64,000 bases of DNA from Flavobacterium lipolyticum (lineage in GTDB: Bacteria; Bacteroidota; Bacteroidia; Flavobacteriales; Flavobacteriaceae), in the NCBI RefSeq assembly GCF_020905335.1, contig NZ_JAJJMN010000001.1, forward strand, positions 868,001 to 932,000. Direction: 5' to 3'. This document shows positions 57,553 to 64,000 of the stretch, piece by piece. How positions within the stretch are numbered: position 1 is the stretch's first letter; each line of letters begins with the position of its first letter. The notes under the pieces were generated by a model. That model searched no databases and was not told the origin of the DNA. It saw only the letters and a program-made list of their open reading frames with translations. A program made the translations under genes and the position numbers.

Positions 57553-58526
57553 TTTCGAAATGATTTTCCCTTAAACTCAATAATGTTGAACATTTCAAAC
57601 ATTCTATCGTAAACATGGGCACCATATCTTACTCCACATTCCTGAATTGCATACTTGATATCATCCGGATATGCATCATGAAAATTCATAGTACCAAAAG
57701 TTTTCACATTATTCAGGCTTACATCAGAATAATTCTTTTGATGATTATATCGCTTCTCTAAAATGGATTTTACAACATTGGTAATCCCAAAATTTGAAGC
57801 ATCTTTCTCTCTTTTCATATCATCAAGAAATAAATTTCCCTTTGAATATTTGGAAAAGAACATTTCCTTCTCTTGGCCGGATTTCAAAAATTCGTACTCA
57901 GTTACCAAAGATTCAGTTGTTTTAAATTTGAATCGTAATCTGTTCCAGTCGCCAGAAGTATCCCATTTTTCAGAAATTGCCCTTTTAAAATAAAAATCAA
58001 CCATGTACTGAATTGCTTTCATAACTGATGTTTTACCGTTTCCAACATTTCCAATAAGAAGCAGGCCCTTATTGAAAGATGGAATTAAAGTTTTATTGCC
58101 AACAATCTGAATCGAATTTTCACACTGGAAGAATGTTGGGTCACAAGAAAAGTATTTGATTATAGGCTCAATATTTTTTAAAGATTCCTCAGTAAGCACA
58201 AAATCGCAATTGTTTAAGTGTTTGTATGCGATTAAAAAATTCTTGTAAATGTTTCTCTTGTCTGGCAGCATTCCCTCTTTGAGTTCAACAATTTTCTTTG
58301 AATCTGAGTGAACTTCTTCCCAATATTCCAGTGCATTCTGAAAATGCTGAGCACTCCGTTTAACATTTTTACTCTCAAAAGTTTCAATTTGTTTTAACTC
58401 GTTTTCTGATAGCTTACGCGGCTCTTTATCTGGATTTATAAAATTGAAATTATCAAAATCAACTTGCTTTTGTTTTAGAAAATTGTACTTTCTAATACCG
58501 ATGCTATCGTTAGTAACTTTTTCCAT
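57549..58526 (-). CDS. DnaC/IstB-like helicase loader ATPase
   Basis: 325 residues. P-loop LLIGNVGNGKTSVMK (about residues 155-169) with Walker B NLFLDDMKRE, sensor-1 FGTMNF and sensor-2-like YGAHVYDRMF. The N-terminal about 120 residues are helical. It should load the replicative helicase at the phage origin. Lies between the initiator-like gene (upstream) and small accessory genes. Confidence 0.82.
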   Translation of the reverse strand: MEKVTNDSIGIRKYNFLKQKQVDFDNFNFINPDKEPRKLSENELKQIETFESKNVKRSAQHFQNALEYWEEVHSDSKKIVELKEGMLPDKRNIYKNFLIAYKHLNNCDFVLTEESLKNIEPIIKYFSCDPTFFQCENSIQIVGNKTLIPSFNKGLLLIGNVGNGKTSVMKAIQYMVDFYFKRAISEKWDTSGDWNRLRFKFKTTESLVTEYEFLKSGQEKEMFFSKYSKGNLFLDDMKREKDASNFGITNVVKSILEKRYNHQKNYSDVSLNNVKTFGTMNFHDAYPDDIKYAIQECGVRYGAHVYDRMFEMFNIIEFKGKSFRK

Positions 58527-58537
58527 TTCTATGAATT

Positions 58538-59251
58538 TTAGTTTGTATGAATTAAATCATCAGAGTGATTATTTACTCCTGATTTTTTTGATTTGGAGAT
58601 TTCACCCGGGAGCCACCGTGAAAAATGTCCAGCATAATCTTGTTTGTTTGTTTTAACATCACACTCAACAACTAATTTTTGATTAAATTTTGACATCCAT
58701 GCTCCAACATCTTCAACTGCTATTCGATTTTGCATTGCAATTGTTTCCAACCAAGAAGGACTTTCTAAAAGCTCATCTCCAAACATTTCATTTTTTGTTT
58801 TTTGTTTTAAAGGTTTTAAAAGGTCTTTACTGTTTTCTTGTTTTATAGTTTTATTATACTCACTATGCGTTGTAAGGTGCGTTGATATGTGCTTTGCAAC
58901 ATGCTTATCAGGTGCTTTTACATGTGCTTTAGTAGGTGCTTTGCAATTTTCTTTCAAAGCAATTATATTGGCAGAATATTGATTTTTGCTATATTCAACT
59001 ACTTCAAAGAACCCAAATGAGACAAGATCATCAAAGGTTTTTTTATACACTGAGTAACTTTTAATACCAACAGCTTCTAACACCATCGAAGTTGGAAAAC
59101 CAAACTTCTCTTTCCATCCTAACCGATTACATGTCTCAACTGCGTACGCATAAACTGCACAATGGTTTGGTTTTATATTTTCAGGATTTCTGAATGCATA
59201 ATCCCAAAAATCCCGCATAAGTTTGAAATAATCTAGTTTATCATCAGCCAT
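58538..59251 (-). CDS. Replication initiation-like protein (DnaD/HTH type)
   Basis: 237 residues. N-terminal winged-helix region (ENIKPNHCAVYAYAVETC, FPTSMVLEAVGIKSYSVYKK, FDDLVSFGFFEV) followed by a His/Lys/Thr-rich linker with repeated KAPTKAHVKAPDKHVAKH and a C-terminal DUF/DnaD-like segment (about 170-225: VGAWMSKFNQKLV, AGHFSRWLPGE). Typically binds an origin, often lying inside its own gene, and recruits the loader encoded 12 nt downstream. Confidence 0.72.
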   Translation of the reverse strand: MADDKLDYFKLMRDFWDYAFRNPENIKPNHCAVYAYAVETCNRLGWKEKFGFPTSMVLEAVGIKSYSVYKKTFDDLVSFGFFEVVEYSKNQYSANIIALKENCKAPTKAHVKAPDKHVAKHISTHLTTHSEYNKTIKQENSKDLLKPLKQKTKNEMFGDELLESPSWLETIAMQNRIAVEDVGAWMSKFNQKLVVECDVKTNKQDYAGHFSRWLPGEISKSKKSGVNNHSDDLIHTN

Positions 59252-59256
59252 GTTTT

Positions 59257-60417
59257 TTATTTTACAAATGGTACATTAGTTAATTGTCTGCCATTGTTCC
59301 AAATAGCAAATCGACCTTCAGAATCAACCTTTATCTGCATTGTTTCAATTTTTCCAAAGAAATTTATATTACCCCCCATATCAACGAACCACCCGATTTT
59401 TTTTGTGCCATCTGGATAGGTAAAAATTCGCATTACCCGGCCAACAATTTGATAGTAAAGTGAAAGTGACATTGTAGATCTGGCCATCAATACCGCTTCA
59501 AGTCCTGGGTAATCAAACCCAGTTGTCAAGACGCCAACATTAATGAGACATTTTATTTTTCCGTTTTTAAACTGACTTAGAATTCTCTCACGCTCTTCGG
59601 TTTTGGTATTTCCTGTTAAAACCTCAGATCCTGGTATTCCTTTTTGAACAGCTCTGGCCTCTTCTAAAAGTGAACAAAAGACTAAAAGATTATTTCTTTT
59701 TTTAAGGATAGTTGAAGCTGTTCTTACTATCCTTGATGGCATATCTATTGAATTGTAATATCTTCTTAAAGAAGTTTGAGTAAAATCGGTTCCCGAACTG
59801 TTTAACGCTAACTTACTTCGGTCAATAACATCAAAATTGTAATATTCTAACTGAGCCAGAAAACCGGCATTAAATAGAACATCATTTTGCACATAATAAA
59901 GTACTTTCTCGAAAATGGCTGGTGTACTTCTGGTTAAGAAAGTAAGCTGCGGACCAGTTGGTGATTGTTCAAGTCGATAAGGTGTCGCGGTTAATCCCAA
60001 AACGTTAGCCTCCGGAAAAGCGCGAATAAACTCATTGTACATTCCTGCATCAGAATTAACATTGTGACATTCATCAATAAGAATATTTTTTAATCCTTTG
60101 AATAAATGCTTTTTATTAATTATACTACCAATTGTACAAAAAGTAACTCTATCAATTCTTTTCTCACCTGCAGAAGCACTATAAATTGAAGCCTTACCAT
60201 AATTCAAAAACTTAGCATAGTTTTGTTCCAAAATTTCTTTGGAAGGCTGGAGAACAATTGTTTTGCCCTCCAGTGGTTCCAATATCTTTGCAATTACAAC
60301 TGACTTTCCAGATCCAGTTGGAAGAATAACCAAACCATTTCCTTTCTCAGTTCCTTTTAGAAAACTAACACTGGTATTAATTGATTCACTTTGGTATGGT
60401 CGTAATTGAAAAGCCAT
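59257..60417 (-). CDS. SF2 DEAD/DEAH-box helicase
   Basis: 386 residues. Q-like RPYQSESI, Walker A LPTGSGKS, DECH box LIDECHN, TATPYR, motif VI VGRVMRIF. Similar to Hef/RadD- or UvsW-type phage helicases that unwind branched DNA. The gene overlaps the upstream gene by one base (TAATG). Confidence 0.85.
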   Translation of the reverse strand: MAFQLRPYQSESINTSVSFLKGTEKGNGLVILPTGSGKSVVIAKILEPLEGKTIVLQPSKEILEQNYAKFLNYGKASIYSASAGEKRIDRVTFCTIGSIINKKHLFKGLKNILIDECHNVNSDAGMYNEFIRAFPEANVLGLTATPYRLEQSPTGPQLTFLTRSTPAIFEKVLYYVQNDVLFNAGFLAQLEYYNFDVIDRSKLALNSSGTDFTQTSLRRYYNSIDMPSRIVRTASTILKKRNNLLVFCSLLEEARAVQKGIPGSEVLTGNTKTEERERILSQFKNGKIKCLINVGVLTTGFDYPGLEAVLMARSTMSLSLYYQIVGRVMRIFTYPDGTKKIGWFVDMGGNINFFGKIETMQIKVDSEGRFAIWNNGRQLTNVPFVK

Positions 60418-61010
60418 TATACAACCTTTCCATTTTCAAAAGCATCATCTTCCTGTGCGAAAGTCATTACTTGTTGGTTTGGATCTTCTTGCGGTGCTGT
60501 CTTACCGTTCATATATTGCTCAACCTCATCAACAGCATTTTCAATTCTCTCTTTAAGTTCACTTATGTACAAATAAGCACTAGAATACTTAATTTTTGGA
60601 GCTGAAAATTTTATAATTCCATTATCAACGTCTTTCCAACCCGAAAGAATAACTGATTTATTTTCTTCAACTCCGGAAATATTAAAACCAGTTACATGAT
60701 ACTTTTCGGTTTCAATTTCAGCTTCCAATTCAGCTAAAGGTGTAGTATTCTTATTTCCTGTATAAGCATCATCTAAATGAGCAAAGAATACATCTAATTG
60801 GTCAAACTTCATCAGTAAGTCATCATGAACAATATGTGCTCCGTTTCTACTTAAAGTATCTCCTTTAGTTGGACCTTTTAAAAGTGCATAAGAATATGTA
60901 CATAATGCATCTTTGATTGAAGCTCCTTTTATTTCGACTTCTTTATCATTTAGCTTCTCTAAAGCGTTTACAAATTTTTCTGAATCTAATGTGATAGTTT
61001 TTGTTCCCAT
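60417..61010 (-). CDS. Hypothetical recombination/replication-operon protein
   Basis: 197 residues, alpha/beta, with a C-terminal acidic tail (PQEDPNQQVMTFAQEDDA). Features: TITLDSEKFVNALEKL, KGASIKDALCTYSYALLKGPT, ISELKERIENAVDEVEQYM. Acidic tails of this type occur on single-strand DNA-binding proteins, but no OB-fold pattern is clear, so the function is open. Confidence 0.55.
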   Translation of the reverse strand: MGTKTITLDSEKFVNALEKLNDKEVEIKGASIKDALCTYSYALLKGPTKGDTLSRNGAHIVHDDLLMKFDQLDVFFAHLDDAYTGNKNTTPLAELEAEIETEKYHVTGFNISGVEENKSVILSGWKDVDNGIIKFSAPKIKYSSAYLYISELKERIENAVDEVEQYMNGKTAPQEDPNQQVMTFAQEDDAFENGKVV

Positions 61011-61024
61011 GATTTTAATATGTT

Positions 61025-61312
61025 TTATTCGTTAGTTTTTAAAAAGAATTCCTTGAATTTTCCCTGTTTGTACTCCCAATGAATAGGAACATTCCAGATA
61101 TCTTTCAGATCTTTTATTCTCCGGCGTAAATCACCTATTTGGTATTTTAACAATGCACCTGCAGTTGTCAACCTTTCGCCTCTTAAAAGTGCCTCATATA
61201 CAATTCTGCATTGATTGGAGAAGCGCTCTTTGTTTCGTTCAAAATGTTCCTGGTTACTGATTTTGTTTTCAAAATGAAAAAGCTCATCAAAATTTATTTC
61301 CTGTTGATTCAT
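61025..61312 (-). CDS. Winged-helix-like phage protein
   Basis: 95 residues. NQCRIVYEALLRGERLTTAG and ALLKYQIGDLRRRIKDLKDI resemble a helix-turn-helix in which LTTAGALLKYQIGDL is the recognition region, with WEYKQGKFKEFFL as a wing. Could regulate early transcription or bind the origin. Overlaps the upstream gene by ATGA. Confidence 0.62.
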   Translation of the reverse strand: MNQQEINFDELFHFENKISNQEHFERNKERFSNQCRIVYEALLRGERLTTAGALLKYQIGDLRRRIKDLKDIWNVPIHWEYKQGKFKEFFLKTNE

Positions 61313-61749
61313 AATAAATGCTCTACATTTTTAACTTGAATTTCCAATTCTCTCATAAAAGCTAAATCAGAGGGTTCAGGAAGATAGATTCCCGCTTCTT
61401 TGCTCGAATAATCTCTAAATCGATCAATTGCGATTGACAATTCATCTTTAGTAAGGTCAGCTAAACTTTTGTACTCATCTCTTATTTCTCCACTTTTACG
61501 ATTTACAAACTCATATTTAAAAATGGTAGGATTGACAAGTTTTTTGAAGAACTCAAGTTTTATGTACTCGACAGATTCTCCGTATTCCCACGCAAACCAT
61601 GACATTATTAAATGCACATATTTAAGCTGCGGATATGTCTTGGGAACTTTCTTGGCCGATAATTCAAAAACTTTATTATGCTTCACAAAAAAGTTGAACT
61701 TCTCAACAGCTCTTTTCACATCGATCGGTTTTTCTGGGTTGTAAAGCAT
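61309..61749 (-). CDS. Hypothetical phage protein (weakly NinB-like)
   Basis: 146 residues. TYPQLKYVHLIMSWFAWEYG, KLEFFKKLVNPTIF and TKDELSIAIDRFRDYSSKEAG resemble the helical pattern of NinB/phage recombination cofactors, but no diagnostic residues are seen. In the recombination operon. Confidence 0.5.
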   Translation of the reverse strand: MLYNPEKPIDVKRAVEKFNFFVKHNKVFELSAKKVPKTYPQLKYVHLIMSWFAWEYGESVEYIKLEFFKKLVNPTIFKYEFVNRKSGEIRDEYKSLADLTKDELSIAIDRFRDYSSKEAGIYLPEPSDLAFMRELEIQVKNVEHLL

Positions 61750-61759
61750 AATAATGTTT

Positions 61760-62503
61760 TTAAAATGGTGTTTTATTAAATTCTATTTCCAAGCCTTTTA
61801 CAGCAGCTGTGACATTTTTTCCAGTCAGTTCATAAACCTCTTTTACGAATTGTTTTTCATTTGAATTACTATCGGATAAGTGGATTAGAACAATATTGTT
61901 AACTGCCGATAGGTCATTTGCCGCCAACATGTCTTTGCAGTTTTCTAATGAAAAGTGTGATCTCAAAACTCGATCTCGTAAAAATTCTTTTGCGCTACCT
62001 GCCCCAAACTTTCGATCAATAATTTCTTTGGAAAAATTAGCTTCAATTATAATATTGTTTAACCCGGGAAATGTATACTTACAGTAATTAGTATCAGTTA
62101 AGAAAAGTACTTTTCCGGATTCCGGATGATCAATTAAAAAACCAACTGGATCGGCTACATCATGCTGAACAGCAAATGCCATAATTTTATAACCTCCAAT
62201 TCTAAATACCCTTAGCTTTTCAATTACATTTTTCCGGTGTCCAAACGAAGGGAAAATTGTCGAATTAAACGTGCCTTGTGTGGAGTAGACGTCAATACCA
62301 CAATCCAACACACTTTGAATTGATTTGTAATGATCACCATGTTCATGTGTTACAATACATCCAACAACCTTACTAAAATTAAAATTGAGTGCATTTTTAA
62401 TATCCTTAAAATTAACACCACACTCGATAAGCAACGCTTCATTCTCGTTTTCGAGAATGTAAGCGTTACCATTACTTCCAGTAGAAATTACTTTTAGTTT
62501 CAT
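61760..62503 (-). CDS. MBL-fold metallohydrolase (YycJ-like)
   Basis: 247 residues. Metallo-beta-lactamase signature HEHGDHYKS (HxHxDH at about 53-58), LIECGVNFKDIKNAL, FLTDTNYCK (Asp), HSFLSENCKD-like and LIHLSDSNS (His) later. Enzymes of this type cut phosphodiester bonds. It starts one base inside the RecT stop (TAATG), so it is co-translated with the annealase and may act as its partner nuclease, a link known from some phages but not tested here. Confidence 0.82.
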   Translation of the reverse strand: MKLKVISTGSNGNAYILENENEALLIECGVNFKDIKNALNFNFSKVVGCIVTHEHGDHYKSIQSVLDCGIDVYSTQGTFNSTIFPSFGHRKNVIEKLRVFRIGGYKIMAFAVQHDVADPVGFLIDHPESGKVLFLTDTNYCKYTFPGLNNIIIEANFSKEIIDRKFGAGSAKEFLRDRVLRSHFSLENCKDMLAANDLSAVNNIVLIHLSDSNSNEKQFVKEVYELTGKNVTAAVKGLEIEFNKTPF

Positions 62504-63240
62504 TAGAAGCTAGGTTTATCCTTAATAGAATCTTGGTGCTCTTCGCCAGAAACTAATTCAGCTTCAGGAATATTTTCAAAATCTAATTTTTGTTTATTGG
62601 CCTGACTCTTAATTTCTTTATCACGAACTTCTTCATGATCAATATCAATGGTAGTACCACTCTCTTCCTGGGTGTACATAGCCCCTAATTGAGCTGGAAA
62701 AGCTTCTCTCAACGCCTGAACTTTTGCAATTTTAGCAATCATAGTTGAAGGTTTTTCATTCCAAGTCGACTGTTTTTTATCATATTCCTGAAGAGTTACT
62801 TTAGATATAATAGGAAATCTTCTATCCTTTCTGTAAACTTCGGCCCATCCACCAAGTAATTTATCAGACTCTAAATAAAACATTCCTTCCAATTCTAAAA
62901 TCTGATTATCTCTTTGAACAATGATTCCAGCTTTCATACCTTCATAATTTTCATTAGCATCTGCTCTTTTCATAAACGCTTCTTTTGAAACTATCATTTG
63001 CGCTGGTGCTGTACCAAATTTTACTAGATATGCCTCATTTAAAAAAGGATTCAATTGATTGTACTTACATATAGAAATAAACTGAGTCAAATCTTGATCT
63101 GCTACTTGGCCATTTCCTTTTGTCAAAAAGTCTCGTACAATTTGATACGATAATTTCACATCTTGTCCTGCTACTTGATAGGTAATGGCTCCTTTATCTC
63201 TATCCTTAACTTCTGCTACTTGGGTATTTTCTGTACTCAT
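62503..63240 (-). CDS. recT: RecT/Bet family single-strand annealing protein
   Basis: 245 residues. RecT/Bet signatures: FISICKYNQLNPFLNEAYLV, AQMIVSKEAFMKRAD, NYEGMKAGIIV, GWAEVYRKDR, and the KPSTMIAKIAKVQALREAFP segment. It promotes annealing of complementary single strands in phage recombination. An acidic, Lys-rich tail follows. Lies downstream of the small coiled-coil gene and is coupled to the MBL gene. Confidence 0.9.
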   Translation of the reverse strand: MSTENTQVAEVKDRDKGAITYQVAGQDVKLSYQIVRDFLTKGNGQVADQDLTQFISICKYNQLNPFLNEAYLVKFGTAPAQMIVSKEAFMKRADANENYEGMKAGIIVQRDNQILELEGMFYLESDKLLGGWAEVYRKDRRFPIISKVTLQEYDKKQSTWNEKPSTMIAKIAKVQALREAFPAQLGAMYTQEESGTTIDIDHEEVRDKEIKSQANKQKLDFENIPEAELVSGEEHQDSIKDKPSF

Positions 63241-63244
63241 TATT

Positions 63245-63454
63245 TTAAAAATTAGTTGTTATTTTTCTCATTATCGACCTTGCTTCTTGTGCAAGTATGC
63301 TTCCGCTTTCTAATATATTTTCTTGATTCTGGTCTATAGAATTAAAAGCATTCGTAAGGATGTTTTTTTGAATTTTCATCTCCTCTATTTTAGCTTCAAG
63401 CATCATGCAAGCTTCTGCCAAATCTGTCCTCTGTTGTTGAAGGGTGTAATTCAT
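63245..63454 (-). CDS. Small coiled-coil phage protein
   Basis: 69 residues, helical throughout (YTLQQQRTDLAEACMMLEAK, ILESGSILAQEARSIMRK). Probably an adapter for the recombination proteins; not recognised. Confidence 0.55.
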   Translation of the reverse strand: MNYTLQQQRTDLAEACMMLEAKIEEMKIQKNILTNAFNSIDQNQENILESGSILAQEARSIMRKITTNF

Positions 63455-63663
63455 TATATTTCGAATAAAAGTAGATTAGGTTGAATTTTGGAACACTTTA
63501 CAAATCGCAATTCGAAAGCTTCCGTTTGGATTTCTTTTTTGGTGTTTTGATTATGCGGACAAGTGGCCGTACAATCAAAGCTTCCAATTTTAACTCCGAT
63601 GTTTTCTTTACAATTTTCAGTAGGTATTCCATCGGAGTCTCTTTTAATCTTGTAGCCGTTCAT
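63454..63663 (-). CDS. Small Cys-containing phage protein
   Basis: 69 residues. Contains GSFDCTATCPHNQN, a CxxxC-P-H cluster, with two further Cys, possibly a metal site. One-base overlaps at both ends, so tightly coupled between the ATPase and coiled-coil genes. Function unknown. Confidence 0.58.
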   Translation of the reverse strand: MNGYKIKRDSDGIPTENCKENIGVKIGSFDCTATCPHNQNTKKEIQTEAFELRFVKCSKIQPNLLLFEI

Positions 63664-64000
63664 TACGCAACACGCAATGATTTATCAGATTTACTTACAA
63701 CCAATCTTATAAGCTGGCTATCCGTACTTAAAATGTCATGGATTGATTCAGCTCCATCAATGAAAATAGGAGCTGATACTTGGTAGAATTTTGAGAGAGT
63801 AGAAATAATATCAATACCGGCGTTAATTCTTGATGCGGTATTTGTATCTGAAAAAGGAACTCCATTGACCAAAATTTCACAAGCTGGACTCTCGCCGCCG
63901 TTTACCTGATCTTCAAACATTTTGAATTTTACGATTCTGAATTTAGAATTGACATTTGCTTCGATCGCTGACATTTTATCTTTTTCAAATTGCTCAATTA
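63663..64000 (-). CDS. C-terminal end of an SbcC/AAA-like phage ATPase (partial)
   Basis: The frame is open through the right edge (reading IEQFEKDKMSAIEANVNSK from 64000), so the ATG at 63974 is internal and the main part is outside the window. The visible 112 residues include ACEILVNGVPFSDTN, RINAGIDIISTLSKF and APIFIDGAESIHDIL, the signature and Walker-B-like end (FIDGAE) of SbcC/RecN-type phage ATPases, and QLIRLVVSKSDKSLRV. Likely a nuclease-associated or DNA-repair ATPase upstream of recT. Confidence 0.7.
   Translation of the reverse strand, partial: IEQFEKDKMSAIEANVNSKFRIVKFKMFEDQVNGGESPACEILVNGVPFSDTNTASRINAGIDIISTLSKFYQVSAPIFIDGAESIHDILSTDSQLIRLVVSKSDKSLRVA

Noticed and set aside
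58538..59251. Phage origin of replication
   Set aside because: The initiator gene may hold an origin in its His/Lys linker repeats, but the nucleotide repeats are too degenerate to support a call.
18171..64000. Insertion sequence or transposase
   Set aside because: No transposase, DDE motif or terminal repeat with target duplication was seen anywhere in the window.

Overview
The window is about 18 kb of Bacteroidota chromosome, most likely Flavobacterium or a close relative, followed by about 46 kb of an integrated siphovirus-like prophage that runs off the right edge. The taxonomic guess rests on low GC content, the TAnnTTTG form of the -7 promoter box, few Shine-Dalgarno sites, Bacteroidota families (DUF4290, DUF5686/CarboxypepD_reg, PorT-like barrels) and characteristic intergenic repeats. 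Nothing was searched against a database; family names come from motifs.

Chromosome (1-18,170): a truncated PAS sensor gene, xerD, two outer-membrane barrels on either side of a 400-nt divergent intergenic region, aroQ, a DUF5686 outer-membrane protein, a CDF metal transporter, murA (Asp at the fosfomycin-target Cys position), DUF4290 and DUF493 genes, an esterase-like hydrolase, a P-loop kinase-like protein, recQ and fmt (overlapping by one base), HU with a consensus promoter, a YqgE/AlgH gene, a class IV aminotransferase, a START-like protein and tRNA-Met(CAT). Several intergenic gaps carry repeats: a 14-nt tandem array, CTAAG-type hairpins, a GCCACGAATTC hairpin and GCTCC/GGAGC hairpins.

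Prophage (about 18,171 to beyond 64,000): the integrase lies just 3' of tRNA-Met, so the left attachment site should overlap the tRNA 3' end. Nearly everything else reads leftward. From left to right the modules are lysis (spanin-like, M15 endolysin, holin), tail fibre, a two-gene rightward moron, tail proteins and tape measure, tail tube, connectors, capsid, decoration protein, scaffold, portal, large terminase, a structured non-coding stretch with a tRNA-like element, and small terminase. A rightward early/control block (42.8-46.5 kb) holds small proteins, a DUF3560 gene, a small HTH protein and an SRAP (HMCES-like) gene behind operator-like repeats. The leftward early operon (48.0-64 kb) encodes an AAA/SbcC-like ATPase end, a RecT/Bet annealase with an MBL-fold partner, SF2 helicase, replication initiator and loader, RuvC-like resolvase, a helicase-methyltransferase fusion, a C5 methyltransferase, a phage sliding clamp and small accessory proteins (DUF1643, YopX, ASCH).

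The most interesting signals not explained by named families are: (1) a palindrome centred 24 nt upstream of the -7 box at two late promoters, the likely binding site of a late-gene activator; (2) two unannotated 31-32 codon hydrophobic peptides with structured leaders, strong terminators and convergent promoter boxes just beyond, resembling type I toxin-antitoxin modules; (3) a tRNA-like element with an expanded anticodon arm beside structured non-coding DNA between the terminase genes; and (4) a near-leaderless moron operon encoding a His-rich membrane peptide.
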